Assembly (NCBI GenBank): GCA_016712595.1
Contig: JADJQT010000002.1
Coordinates: 806,001 to 870,000, forward strand
Length of the DNA stretch: 64,000 nucleotides
DNA from: Rhodospirillales bacterium
GTDB taxonomy: Bacteria > Pseudomonadota > Alphaproteobacteria > Rhodospirillales > Defluviicoccaceae
Reading direction: 5' to 3'
The stretch's first letter is position 1. The number at the start of each line of letters is the position of its first letter. Positions 44,712 to 54,968 of the stretch are shown piece by piece. The notes beneath the pieces are model-generated. The model had not been told where the DNA came from, searched no databases, and saw nothing but the letters and a program-made list of their open reading frames with translations. The translations under genes were made by a program, and so were the position numbers.

Positions 44712-46333
44712 GTGATGACGACGCCCGAGCCGCTGCCCGCCGACCTCGCCGAAGCGCACGCGATGATCATCGCCGAGCGCGCGGCCCGGTGTGCTGCCGA
44801 GGCCGAGGCGGCGATCGCGAAGCAGACGAAGCGGGTTCTCGACCTGGAGATCGAGCGCCTCAAGCTGGAGATCGCCCGGCTGCGCCGGCAGCGGTTCGGT
44901 TCCTCGTCGGAGCGCAGCGCCCGGTTGGAGCAGCTGGAGCTGGCGCTGACCGAGCTGCAGGAGACCGTCGCCCAGGCCGATGCCGCGGCCGAGCTGCGGG
45001 CGGCGGAACGGAGCCCGACCCCGGCGCGCAGCGCCGCGACGCCACGCAAGCCGGCGCGCCGTGCGTTGCCGGAGCATCTGCCGCGCACCCGCCTGGTCTA
45101 CCCGGCGCCCACCGCCTGTCCCTGCTGCGGCGGGGCGGTGCGCAAGCTGGGCGAGGAGATCACCGAGACGCTCGAGCGGCTGCCGGCGCGCTGGCTGGTC
45201 GTCCAGCACGTGCGCGAGAAAGTCTCCTGCCGCTGCTGCGAGGCGATCCGCGAGGCGCCGGCGCCGTTCCATCCCATCGCCCGCGGCCGTGCCGGGCCGA
45301 ACCTGCTGGCCGAGGTCGTGTTCGGCAAGTACGGGATGCACTTGCCGTTGAACCGGCAGAGCGCCTGCTTTGCCCGCGAGGGCATCGAGCTGGACGTCTC
45401 CACTCTCGCCGACTGGGTAGGGGCGGTCGCCGCTTCGCTGCAGCCGCTGACCGCGGCGATCGAGGCGCACGTCCGCGCCGCCGCCCGCATCCACGCCGAC
45501 GAAACGCCGGTGCCGGTGCTGGCGAAGGGCAAGACGAAGGAAGGCCGGCTGTGACCGTCGTCCGCGACGACCGGCCGTTCGGCGGTCCCCACCTGGACGG
45601 AACAGGCCCGCCGGCCGCCGTCTTCTTTTATTCGCCCGACCGCAGCGGCGTGCACGCCGAACGCTTCCTCGCGGGCTGGACCGGCATCATGCAGGCCGAC
45701 GCCTTCTCCGGCTTCGGCCGGCTGTACAAGAGCGATCGCCGGCCTGGCCCGATCACCGAGGCCGGCTGTTGGGCACATGGCCGCCGCGGCTTCTTTGAGC
45801 TGGCGGAGCTGCAGCAGGGGCCGATCGCCATCGAGGCGGTCAAGCGGATCGACGCGCTGTTCGCGATCGAGCGCGAGATCAACGGCGCCTCGGCCGAGCA
45901 GCGTCTGGCCGTCCGCAACCAGCGATCCCGCCCGCTGATCCTCGACCTCGAAGCCTGGCTGCGCGACCAGTACGCGAGGCTGTCGGCGAAGTCGAAGACG
46001 GCAAAAGCCATCGACTACCTGCTGAAGCGCTGGACCGCCTTCACCCGCTTCCTCGACGACGGCAGGGTTTGCCTCTCGAACAACGCCGCGGAACGCGCGC
46101 TACGCGGTATCGCCGTAGGAAGACGCAACTGGACCTTCGCCGGCTCCGACGAAGGCGGTCGTCGCGCGGCGGCGATGTACACCCTGATCGAGACGGCGAA
46201 GCTGAACGGCATCGATCCCCGCGCCTGGTTGGCCTCCGTCCTCGCCCGCCTTCCCGGCCACCCCACCAGCCGCATCCACGAGCTGCTGCCCTGGAACTGG
46301 CAGGCACCAGAGCCAATCAGCACCGCCGCATAG
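44712..46333 (+). pseudogene. tnpC: IS66 TnpC transposase, one-base frameshift
   Basis: The N-terminal part has a coiled coil, the RQRFGSSSER motif, a zinc finger (CPCCGGAVRKL...CRCC) and HADETPVPVL with the first catalytic Asp. One base lost in GGCTGTGACC moves the frame. The rest has MQADAFSGFGRLYK, EAGCWAHGRRGFF, the LSNNAAERALRGIAVGRRNW motif with the catalytic Glu and the C-terminal SRIHELLPWNW. The repaired length is ~540, typical of the family. Confidence 0.9.
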
Positions 46334-46491
46334 CCGCTCACAACTGCGCCGGTCCGGCAACCCACTCCAGCCGCGGCCCTCGCCGGATGGGTACGAAAAA
46401 AGGTACTCCCGGGCGCCTGATCAACACGGGGCGGTTTAGCGCGGCAGCGGGCTAGCGTCAGCCGTGAATTTTGGGTTGCCGGCTAGCCGAG

Positions 46492-47951
46492 CGTATCTGC
46501 TCAGGTGGTTGGCGATTTTTGGGTTGCGGGGTCGGGCTGGATGTGAGTCAAGGTATGGATGACTCTGCCGTTCCGATACCGCTTGAGCGACGATGAGAAG
46601 GACGCGCTGCTTTCCGAGCAGGCAGCGCTGATCGAACGTCAGGCGGCGCGGATTACGGAACTCGAGGCGCTGCTGGCGCGACCGAAGAAGACGTCACGGA
46701 ACAGCCACACGCCGCCGTCGCAGGACCGCAAGCCGGGCGGAAGCGGGGACAAGAAGCATGGCGAGCGGCGCAAGCTGCGGCCCTCGCGTCCGGGCTCGGC
46801 GCGGTCGCTGAGCGAGGTGCCGGACGAGACGATCAAGCGGCTGGCCACCACGTGTCCGCATTGTGCCGCCGACGTTTCGGGCCAGAGGCAGATCTGCCGC
46901 CATCGCTACGATCACATCGACATCCCGCCAATCGCACCGGTGGTGACCCGTGTTGAGCTGTTCGGCGGGCGCTGTGCTGCCTGCGGCCGCCGTTTCCGCG
47001 CCGCCCCGCCGGACGGCATGCCGCTGGGAACACCCTTTTGGGCGTCAATCCAGGCGCTGCTTTTGTATCTGCACCACAGCCATCATGTCGGTTTCGAGCG
47101 GCTGGCGCGGATGATGGCGGAGCTGTTCGGGCTGGTGATCTCCGAGGGTGCCATCGCCAACGCCTTCCGCCGCGCTGAAACAGCGATGACGGCGGCGTGC
47201 GCCGCGATCAAGCGAAAGGCTGCTGGCCGCCCGGGTGATCGCCTCGGACGAGACCACCGCCCGCATCGACGGCGCCACCCACTGGCATTGGGTGTTCGTC
47301 ACCACCAAGGCGGTGCTGCACCAGATCGCACCCCGCCGGGCGAAAGCGGTCGCCGAAGAGGTGCTGGGCGAGCACCGGCCGGCGGTCTGGGTGTCCGACC
47401 GCTACGCCGGCCAGCAGGATCTGGCGCCCGCGCATCAGGTCTGTCTCGCCCACCTCCTGCGTGACGTCCAGTATGCCATCGACTGCGGCGATACCGTCTT
47501 CGCGCCCCGGCTGCGCGATCTGCTGCGCTGGGCGATCCGCATCGGCCGACGGCGAGATGCCCTGCGGCCGGCGACCCTCGCCACCTATCACGACCGCGCC
47601 GAACGCCGCCTCGATGCGCTCGTGGCCACACCCGCGGCGCATCCCGCCGGCCGCGAGCTGCAAACCGCAGTCAAGGCGTGGCGGATGACGTTCTTCGTCT
47701 TCCTCGAAGACCCAGACGTGCCAGCCACCAACAACGCCTGCGAGCGAGAAATCCGTCCGTCCGTCGTGTTCCGCAAGGTCACCGGCGGCTTTCGCTCCGA
47801 ATGGGGCGCACACATCCACGCCGGATACCGATCCGCCACCAGCACCGCAGGGCTCCACGGCCAAACCGCCCGGCAAGCCATCGCCCAACTCCTCGCCGGC
47901 ACCTTCCAGACCACGCCCGCAGCTTTATAGCCAGGGGGGTGAGCAGATACG
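46492..47951 (+). mobile_element. Second IS66-like element, single transposase
   Basis: About 1460 bp between CGTATCTGCTCA (46492-46503) and TGAGCAGATACG (47940-47951), a perfect 12-bp inverted repeat. It encodes one TnpC-like transposase, without tnpA or tnpB, and has inserted in an IS91-family transposase gene. Confidence 0.82.
46559..47930 (+). pseudogene. IS66-type (TnpC-like) transposase, frameshifted
   Basis: Frame one carries the PKKTSRNSHTPPSQDRKPGG motif, zinc ribbon CPHCAADVSG and CAACGRRF, and GLVISEGAIANAF. Frame two begins VIASDETTARIDGATHWHWV (catalytic Asp), WVSDRYAGQQDLAPAHQ, and ends with NNACEREIRPSVVFRKVTGG (catalytic Glu). An extra base near 47215 (AAGCGAAAGG) is the break. 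The repaired protein has ~457 residues. Confidence 0.88.
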
Positions 47952-48596
47952 ATGCTGGCGGCGCTGGCCGAGGCGCACCGGGCCGGCCGCCTCGCCTTCT
48001 TCGGCCGCCTCACGGCGCTCGCCTGTGCCCGCGCCTTCGCGGCCGTCCTCGCCCCGCTGAAAAAGACGAAGTGGTTCGTCTATGCCAAGCGGCCGTTCGC
48101 CGGGCCGGACGCGGTGCTCACCTATCTTTCGCGCTACACCCACCGCGTCGCCATCTCCAACCGCCGGCTGGTCGCCTGCGACGACGAAGGCGTCCGCTTT
48201 CGCTGGAAGGATTACCGCGCCGACGGGCACGCTCGCTGGAAGACGATGACGCTCCCGGTGGCCGAGTTCATCCGCCGCTTCCTCCTCCACGTCCTGCCGT
48301 TCGGCTTCCACCGCATCCGCCACTACGGGTTCTTGGCCAACGGCCAACGTCGCACCGCCGTCGACCACGCCCGGGTGCTGCTGGCGGCGAAGCCGGAGGC
48401 GCCGGATGATCGGACGGTGCCCGCCGACGGAAGCGGCGATGCCGCGGCCAGCTCCGCCGACGCCGCCCCGCCGAAAGCGCACCGCTGTCCCTGCTGCGGC
48501 GGGGTGATGATCGTCGTCGAAACCTTCCGGCGCGGCGGCGTCCCCGCATCCCGAACGGCGGCCGCGGCGTCGGTCATCGGGATCGACAGCTCATGA
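47952..48596 (+). pseudogene. IS91-family transposase, C-terminal fragment
   Basis: About 214 codons: LAALAEAHRAGRLAFFGRLT, then YLSRYTHRVAISNRRL, FRWKDYRADGHARWKTMTL, EFIRRFLLHVLPFGFHRIRH and YGFLANGQRR, ending in a zinc motif CPCCGG. This is the distal half of a Y2/HUH rolling-circle transposase of the IS801/IS91 type. The N-terminal zinc finger and HUH motif are missing beyond the IS66-like insertion. Confidence 0.88.
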
Positions 48597-49164
48597 GACC
48601 GCCGCAACGACCGACCGACCGCACCGATGCCCGATCCGACCGCCGGTCCGCGCCCGGCGACGCGGCGACACGCCCGGACCGGCGGCAGCCGCGGCGAAAT
48701 TCACCCGATCGGCAGGCCGCCGATCGCCGCAGCCCGCCCACATTCGTGGCCGTCGTGCTCCGCCCGGCCGCAGACAGCCGCCGGCGGCCGCTCCACCGCC
48801 TCCCACGCAGCCACCCCGCGACGGCCAATTCCCCATAGATCCGGCCCCACCGACCAGCACCGCTGCCGCCCCCGCGGTTTCCTCCCCTGAGGCTTATCGG
48901 ACGCCTGCCGCTCGCCCGTCCCACCATCGGTGTACGGCAGGCATCCGATAACCCTTAACACAAGCGGACATCGGCGGTGGCGGAGAACGGCGGTTGGCGC
49001 CGGTGATTTCGACGCCTCTCCGGCGGTCGCTTTCAGGCGTCGCAGCATGGATGCACAATGAAGAAGACTTCGCGTCAGAATTATAGCGGACACGAGTGGT
49101 GGCGGCGGCAACGTTGCCCGCAGGGTGGTTACACCCTGCCCACGTGACGGGCACCAAAGGTCGC
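48597..49164. other. Gap after the IS91 fragment
   Basis: 568 bp, no supported gene. The first part is very GC-rich, low-complexity sequence, consistent with the 3' tail of the IS91 element. From ~48900 the base composition falls towards that of the glycan cluster. Confidence 0.5.
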
Positions 49165-51921
49165 TTATGCAATATGAGGCGTCGGATCGCGCATGCTTCT
49201 ACATGTAAGAAAGTATGAAGTCGGATCTGGAAAACGTGGAAACAAAGAAAATACTGCATCTGCGATAGCCCAATGGCGCCTTTCAGAGTGCCCATGCTTG
49301 ATATAATGCTCTACGCCTCCCTTGAAATAACCATTACAAATCGCCTGCTCTATATCTATATGTGCGCCAGTATACTGCCACTCACAAGCCTTCATAATAG
49401 CGATCGACATGTCGGCCGCGTCGACATATGCCCGTGCCTTGATTGCATCGACGATTTCAGGAATGAACAACGCAGGTAAGCTTGCACTGTCCTTTGCAAT
49501 TATGCCCGCTATCGTGTCGAGAGCAGATTGATTCATCTTTATATACCAGCTAGCTGCGATAAATGCTCGCAGGGTAATCGAGTCAGGCAACATATCTAGA
49601 CGGAACGCGTGGCCATCAGCTAGTAATAAAATAGCGTTGGCAGTATCATTAAATTTATTGCTGCAATTTCTTGGACCCACAGAGCATTCTATAAGTTCCG
49701 ACGCGGCCTCACGATGGGCGCAACAAATACATAGTAGCGCCATCCTTTGGATGCACTTAGCGGAGCTAGGTTCATCATCTCCGTCCAGATCAGCTACGAC
49801 GTCGCTGAGAATCGCCATGGCCCAAGAACGCCAGAACCCGGCTTGGAATTCACATGAAAACAAGCTCTCCTTTGCCTTCTTCAGCGCCAGCAGCAACGGC
49901 TGGGTTGCAGACACCATGTTCGATGCAGCAAGCACACCGTGTGCGGTTAGGGCCACCTCACGTAGATCAGCGTTGGTCGACGAGATATACGGGCGCAAAG
50001 CCCGCAACCCATTTGCGATTTCCGACGTCGCTCTCAACATCGAATTCTTCTGTCGGCGGTACCAGAATAGGGCGCCTGGGGCAGCCATCACCTTCGCGCC
50101 CGACAAAGCCGCGCGAGCGAAAAACTCGTAATCCTCGCAACCTAGTCCATAATCTTCACTGAAGCCGCCAAGCGCCTCGAATGTCGAACGCTTGTAGAGC
50201 GCACACGCGTCGCCATACCCGTTCCGGAACAGTCCGTAAGCGAGCGCACCGCCGACAGGAAGGAATCGTTCCACGATGCGAGTGTCCGGGCCGGGTTCGT
50301 CGTCTCCTTCGAATACGTCCATGGGGGATGTCAATACATCGGCACCCGAAGTCTGGGCGCAGCCAACCAGCGTCCGCACTTGATCCGGCTTGCAGACGTT
50401 GTCGTCATCGAGAAACAGGATCCAGTCGCCGCGCGCCTCGCGGGCGGCCACATTGCGCGCCGCACCGAGGTAACGGTTCGCCTGCCGGACAATCCGCCAG
50501 CCAAGCCGGCGGAAATCCCTCTCCAGCAACTCCAGCAGCGCGATCGCCTCCGCCCCGACACTGCCATCGTCGACGAGGATCACCTCGATCGGCCGATACG
50601 ACTGCAGCTGCACCGATCGGATCGCCTGTGACAGCAGCTTCGGCCGGTCCTTGTGAACGATGCAGACGGAGACCAGCGGCGTCAGATTGCCATCGTCGGG
50701 TGCCGGCCGCGGCGGAGTCTGGCGGAGCAGCGACGCAAGAAATGTGTTCCACCGCGCGGGCGGCTCTTGCATCCAGGGCGCCAGTCGCGGACAAACCGCC
50801 GGGCGTGCAACCGCATCGAGGATCTTCTGCGTCAGCTCGGCCGGATTGTCTCCCACCAGACAGCGTTCATGATCCTCGCTCGCGATCATCTCCGGCACGC
50901 CGCCCGTCGCACGCGCGATGAACGGCACGCCGAACGAAATGCATTCGGCGATCGTATAGGGGGCGTTGTCCATCGCCGAAGGGATCACGGCCAAAGCGTC
51001 ATTCTCGATCAGCCAAGCAAGGGCGCCGGGCTGGTCGAGCCCGCACAGCAGCCGGATCGGGGTGCGCCAGCCCGCGGCGCGGTTCAGGATATACACTCCA
51101 GAATGGCTGCCGCCGACCTTCCCGAACTTGCCGAGGAACACCACCGCGGGTAGCTGCCCGCCGGACGCTTCTATCCTGTCGATCGCATCGCAGAACAGCT
51201 CCAGCCCCTTGCGTCGTTCGAGCCGGCCGAAGAAGACGACGTTTCGCACCATGCCGGATCCACGCACCCCCTGCTGCTGTCCCACTGGTCCCTGCGGAAC
51301 GAGGTTGGGCAGCACGACCCGCTGGCGCGCGACGTTCCAGCCGAAGCCCGTCATCCAATCGAGCATGTAGTGCGTCGGCGACAGCACGAAGTCCGCCAAC
51401 TCGACGCTCCGCCGCTCCAGGAACGACGTCAGCAGCTGATCCGGCTGGGTGAACGGCTCGTGCGAGTAGAGGCTGTGCCAGACCGTCGGAGAGTGCACGT
51501 GGACGACAAGCCAGGTGTCGCGAAACGCGAGCCCCAGCGCCTTCGCCGACAAACTGTGGAACCCTGCGCCTTGCCAGTCCATGAAGAAGATGATCCGGAA
51601 CGTCCGTGCCGCCAGCCATTCATAGGCGTGCAGAGATCGGATCAGGTGCGGATGATTGGGCTCGTAGGCGAGCGTCTTGCCGTCGGGCGTCGATTGCTGC
51701 GACAGGACGTGGATCGCGATGCCGCGCCGTTCATAGCGCAGCCGCCACCCGGTGTCAGGGCGCTGCTCGCTCTCCGGCAGGGTGAGCAGCAGTGAGACAT
51801 CGAAGCCGCCGTCGGCGAGAAACTCGGCGAGCGCGGTGCACGAGGTGCCGATACCGCCATTGGCGATCGGGCCGATCAGGTCGGGGGTGACGATGCAGAC
51901 GGGGCCGAAGAACGGCTGCAT
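49165..51921 (-). CDS. Bifunctional GT4-GT2 glycosyltransferase
   Basis: 918 residues. The N-terminal GT-B domain (GT4) begins PVCIVTPDLIGPIANGGIGT and carries NVVFFGRLERRKGLELF and SAMDNAPYTIAECISFGVP, a donor-site variant of EX7E, then TGGVPEMI. From ~res. 418 a GT-A domain (GT2) follows: LVSVCIVHKDRPKLLSQAI, VILVDDGS, the DXD region WILFLDDDN and the ED pair in GLGCEDYEFFARA. The last ~200 residues are helical, AT-richer and of no known family. It probably adds two sugars to a surface glycan. The start is ATG 51921; a GTG eight codons earlier overlaps the upstream stop. Confidence 0.85.
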   Translation of the reverse strand: MQPFFGPVCIVTPDLIGPIANGGIGTSCTALAEFLADGGFDVSLLLTLPESEQRPDTGWRLRYERRGIAIHVLSQQSTPDGKTLAYEPNHPHLIRSLHAYEWLAARTFRIIFFMDWQGAGFHSLSAKALGLAFRDTWLVVHVHSPTVWHSLYSHEPFTQPDQLLTSFLERRSVELADFVLSPTHYMLDWMTGFGWNVARQRVVLPNLVPQGPVGQQQGVRGSGMVRNVVFFGRLERRKGLELFCDAIDRIEASGGQLPAVVFLGKFGKVGGSHSGVYILNRAAGWRTPIRLLCGLDQPGALAWLIENDALAVIPSAMDNAPYTIAECISFGVPFIARATGGVPEMIASEDHERCLVGDNPAELTQKILDAVARPAVCPRLAPWMQEPPARWNTFLASLLRQTPPRPAPDDGNLTPLVSVCIVHKDRPKLLSQAIRSVQLQSYRPIEVILVDDGSVGAEAIALLELLERDFRRLGWRIVRQANRYLGAARNVAAREARGDWILFLDDDNVCKPDQVRTLVGCAQTSGADVLTSPMDVFEGDDEPGPDTRIVERFLPVGGALAYGLFRNGYGDACALYKRSTFEALGGFSEDYGLGCEDYEFFARAALSGAKVMAAPGALFWYRRQKNSMLRATSEIANGLRALRPYISSTNADLREVALTAHGVLAASNMVSATQPLLLALKKAKESLFSCEFQAGFWRSWAMAILSDVVADLDGDDEPSSAKCIQRMALLCICCAHREAASELIECSVGPRNCSNKFNDTANAILLLADGHAFRLDMLPDSITLRAFIAASWYIKMNQSALDTIAGIIAKDSASLPALFIPEIVDAIKARAYVDAADMSIAIMKACEWQYTGAHIDIEQAICNGYFKGGVEHYIKHGHSERRHWAIADAVFSLFPRFPDPTSYFLTCRSMRDPTPHIA

Positions 51922-51935
51922 GCATACCGATCGGG

Positions 51936-53249
51936 TTAAGGACACGCGTCGGAGTCGGGAGCGAGCGGCCCTCCACCGCCACGAGACTCATTGAGCAGGA
52001 AGATGTCGCCGTCACCTCCGTCGACCGAGAAGGACGAGGCGACGATCCCGCTGGCTTGGCTGCGATGAGGAACGGGGAAGGTTATGGTCACGGGTCGGTT
52101 GTCGGGCGGGTTGAAGACGACGCAGCCGTTTCCGAAGGCGCGGCGATAGGAGCCGTCCTGAGAGCGAACGCCCTTGGGCCCCACCGGTCGACCCAGTGTC
52201 TTGTCCCAGAAAGAATACCAACTGTGTAGGTGGTCGAGCGTCGGCAGCGCGTCGGGATCTCCAAACAGGACGTAGCCGTCCGAATTGGTCAGGGACAGTG
52301 TCGTCACTTCGCGCATGAGCGCCAGATGACCGCGCCCGCGTGCCTCGATCGTCGCCGGGTCACCCGAGCAATCGCCGCAATCGTACCAGCCCTCGAGTGC
52401 GGTGACGGCGGGAGCGCGCAGATGCGCCTCCAGCCAAACGAGGTTGGCGACCGCTTGTCGCCAGTCCGCGAACCCCTTGGACCCGAAACCTTCCATATAG
52501 ACGCCGTTGAGATAGGACGCTGTCATCTTCGGCAGCGACCCGTTGACGTTGCCGATCAGCAGCGCCTTGTCGCCGACCGCCGCGCGCACCATCTGGATCA
52601 TCTTCAACCGGTCTGTTCCTTCGGCGCCGGGGGTGTCGGAATAGGCGCCGTTCCACCAGTCGAACATGCAGCCATCGAAAACCCCCGTTTCGACATAGGC
52701 TTTGCATTGCGCGGCTACGCTGTCCCGAAGTTCTGGCTTGGAGAAATCGAGCAGATAGACTTGGCGCGCGCCGTAGATCAGCCCGCCCGATATGACCGGC
52801 TCCCCGGATTTGTCGCGGCGCCAAAGTGGAGAATCGGGCGGGAGATAGTCTTGCCAAGCGTCGTAATACCGGACTTCCGCGAGAACGACGGCGTTCGGGT
52901 TGAGGCGCGCGAGCTCGCGACGCTTGGCGAGCGCTCGATCGACGGCCGCAGGGGCCAGCGCCTCGCCGCGGTCAATGCGGCCGAGGCCCATCTGCTGTGG
53001 ACTGAGGATCAGCAGATCATGCCGCGCCATCCTGGCAAGGGAAGAATGGTCATTATCTGGGCCGTCCGAATCCGAGCCGTCCGACCACGCCATGAAGATG
53101 GAGGGGAAGGTCCGGTTGGCGGACGGGCCTGCGGCGCCGCCCGTGTGCTCGCTTGCACCGCAAGCATGCCCGACCTCGAACAGCGTCACTACGATGGCGC
53201 ACACGCTAAGCCAGGGGAAAATCCTTGGAAGTCTATCCGCGTTGATCAT
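51936..53249 (-). CDS. Putative exported glycoside hydrolase-like protein
   Basis: 437 residues. The N-terminal hydrophobic segment (PWLSVCAIVVTLFEVGHACG) is a signal or anchor. The body resembles the putative GHL15/GH114-like TIM barrels: LARMARHDLLILSPQQMG, VLAEVRYYDAW, VYLLDFSKPELRDSV, the acidic strand GVFDGCMFDWWNG and LIGNVNGSLP, NGVYMEGFG. The acidic residues in FDWWNG and VYMEGFG are candidate catalytic ones. It lies between glycosyltransferase and methyltransferase genes, so it may trim or release the polymer. The family assignment is by pattern only. Confidence 0.6.
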   Translation of the reverse strand: MINADRLPRIFPWLSVCAIVVTLFEVGHACGASEHTGGAAGPSANRTFPSIFMAWSDGSDSDGPDNDHSSLARMARHDLLILSPQQMGLGRIDRGEALAPAAVDRALAKRRELARLNPNAVVLAEVRYYDAWQDYLPPDSPLWRRDKSGEPVISGGLIYGARQVYLLDFSKPELRDSVAAQCKAYVETGVFDGCMFDWWNGAYSDTPGAEGTDRLKMIQMVRAAVGDKALLIGNVNGSLPKMTASYLNGVYMEGFGSKGFADWRQAVANLVWLEAHLRAPAVTALEGWYDCGDCSGDPATIEARGRGHLALMREVTTLSLTNSDGYVLFGDPDALPTLDHLHSWYSFWDKTLGRPVGPKGVRSQDGSYRRAFGNGCVVFNPPDNRPVTITFPVPHRSQASGIVASSFSVDGGDGDIFLLNESRGGGGPLAPDSDACP

Positions 53250-53370
53250 TACTCTGATTGTCGGTTTACCGCTTCTGAAGGAAATCCGAAACAGTCGCTA
53301 CCGACGTTTGACCCGTGGCGTGGCGACATGTCGGCTTTCTGAATACAGACGTCGTGGTATCCTTGCGGGT

Positions 53371-53976
53371 TTAGCGCAAAAAGCTCATTTTCCACCGGTG
53401 CGTTGTGCAAAATTCATTTACTCCCCTCAGAACGCCGTAGTGGTAAACTTCAGGCGCAGAATATACGGTATAATCGTTGCAAACAATGAAGCCATCAGGT
53501 TTCAATTTTTTCACGCTGGCGTTCAGATCCTTCACAAATCCTTCGTATGAATGTTGCGCATCAATATAAATCCAATCAAAATAATTTTCCGTAAATGAAT
53601 TTAAAATTGTAGATGAGTCTCCTTCATGTAAATGGACACGTCCACCTTGGATATCGCCGTCAAATTCCTCCCGCTCGAAAAGCTGTAGATCAATATCAAT
53701 AATGTGAAATTTTGCGGGCGAAGTTTTCTTGCGTATCTCTTTTGCAAAATGCCCAAACCGGGTTCCCACTTCTGCACAAACTGCATTTTTCGGCATAAAC
53801 TCAAGTAGCGTGTATCGTGAGCGGAGCACCCTACACTCGTCTAGCAATTCCTGTTCTATGCTGGGTGCGAACGGAATATAAGGATTGTTTGTTGCTGTTA
53901 CTAGTTCTTTAATTGCTGTCCGAAGTAATGCTTCCGCTTCACGAACACGAGCGCTCAAATATGGAATGTCAGCCAT
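53371..53976 (-). CDS. SAM-dependent methyltransferase (Methyltransf_24 type), probable C-terminal frameshift
   Basis: 201 residues as read. AVCAEVGTRFGHFAKEIRKK is the AdoMet motif I, FHIIDIDLQLF motif II and YFDWIYIDAQHSYEGFVKDL the catalytic or Asp-rich region typical of class I enzymes encoded in glycan clusters. The frame stops at MSFLR, but with one more T in a T-run it would continue FALNPQGYHDVCIQKADM and end TAATG on the start of the next gene. This makes a one-base loss likely. The sequence is AT-rich relative to the cluster and its codon use suggests separate acquisition. Confidence 0.82.
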   Translation of the reverse strand: MADIPYLSARVREAEALLRTAIKELVTATNNPYIPFAPSIEQELLDECRVLRSRYTLLEFMPKNAVCAEVGTRFGHFAKEIRKKTSPAKFHIIDIDLQLFEREEFDGDIQGGRVHLHEGDSSTILNSFTENYFDWIYIDAQHSYEGFVKDLNASVKKLKPDGFIVCNDYTVYSAPEVYHYGVLRGVNEFCTTHRWKMSFLR

Positions 53977-54167
53977 AATTTTAATCCTCGTTTCTCGAAC
54001 TGACCGGTTTCGTTGCTTCTATCCAGCAATATGGTCTGGTACCCAAGACGGCGCCTTGTACGAGATGTCCTATTCGTCTTGCAACACGAAAATGTTAGCC
54101 TGCCTTAGGCTACAACATTCAGCATTATGATCAAACCAACTGTTTCCTCTATTGCTAAGCGGCCTAC

Positions 54168-54830
54168 TTAATGATCATTATTATAATAACCCTTAAGATA
54201 ACGATATTCTGCGTGTACATGCTCTCTGATGGAATCCCTCGCTCTCGGAGACAGCGAGTCAAATTCGACATAAAATTGACTTTTCTTTGAATGCGGGAAT
54301 CGCACATCACGCTCTGCAAGCCTGGAAAAAAACGCTTTAAACTCGGAAAACTCTTCAAACCTGAACACTTTATCAAAGTAAGTCAAATCTTCTCCAAGAA
54401 ACGCGCTGACATTACAAAAATGATGATCTATGCTGTTTGATATACTCATGTATTCCTTAAGATGAGTGAAAAAGAAGTCGGCATCAGGATCCGGCAATAG
54501 ATTTGACTTTTCAATAACGTCAACGCCCAACGTATCCTTGCTTAAGTCCTTAAGATCAACCACTCGATTGCGATAAGCGGACAGTATTCGCTTAATGGGA
54601 TCTCTCACTAAAGCAACTTTCGTGGCCTTAGGATCGACATCCATGAATGCGCGGGCAAACGGATGTGTTCCATAAATAAGATGAACGTGGTTAACGCAAA
54701 CTCCATTTACAAATTCATCAGTAAATGGGCGGCCGTACTCAAGCTCGTATATTGCCTCTTTTATCGATGTGCATGCAACTTTCGGCGCAGGGAAATATGC
54801 TCCGCGCCCGCTCGCAAAATGTATTGCCAT
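54168..54830 (-). CDS. Sulfotransferase family 2 protein
   Basis: 220 residues. FPAPKVACTSIKEAIYE (res. ~13-29) is the PAPS 5'-phosphosulfate loop and KVALVRDPIKRILSAYRNRV (~71-90) the 3'-phosphate-binding segment, both diagnostic of carbohydrate or tyrosylprotein-type sulfotransferases. It would transfer sulfate to a sugar of the surface glycan made by the neighbouring glycosyltransferases. Base composition is clearly more AT-rich than the adjacent genes, and AT-rich spacers surround it, so it was probably acquired separately. Confidence 0.85.
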   Translation of the reverse strand: MAIHFASGRGAYFPAPKVACTSIKEAIYELEYGRPFTDEFVNGVCVNHVHLIYGTHPFARAFMDVDPKATKVALVRDPIKRILSAYRNRVVDLKDLSKDTLGVDVIEKSNLLPDPDADFFFTHLKEYMSISNSIDHHFCNVSAFLGEDLTYFDKVFRFEEFSEFKAFFSRLAERDVRFPHSKKSQFYVEFDSLSPRARDSIREHVHAEYRYLKGYYNNDH

Positions 54831-54968
54831 AATCTCTTCTTTCCCTTTCCAGTTATCGTCCGCGACACGTTAATCACGCAGCGACCTTCTATAAAAGTCG
54901 AAGCACTAATAAACGGCTAGAAATACACTTGGTCAACCCTGTCGACGATGGTTTAGGTCCGTGGTGCA

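Larger units (their letters stand above)
43774..46394 (+). mobile_element. IS66-family insertion sequence
   Basis: The three-gene IS66 layout is bounded by GTACGCATCCGGTGATGGCC (43774 on) and its imperfect complement ending at 46394. Inside are tnpA, tnpB and tnpC in order, with the usual ATGA overlap between the first two. Both tnpB and tnpC have a one-base frame change, so the element is probably not autonomous as read. Confidence 0.82.
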
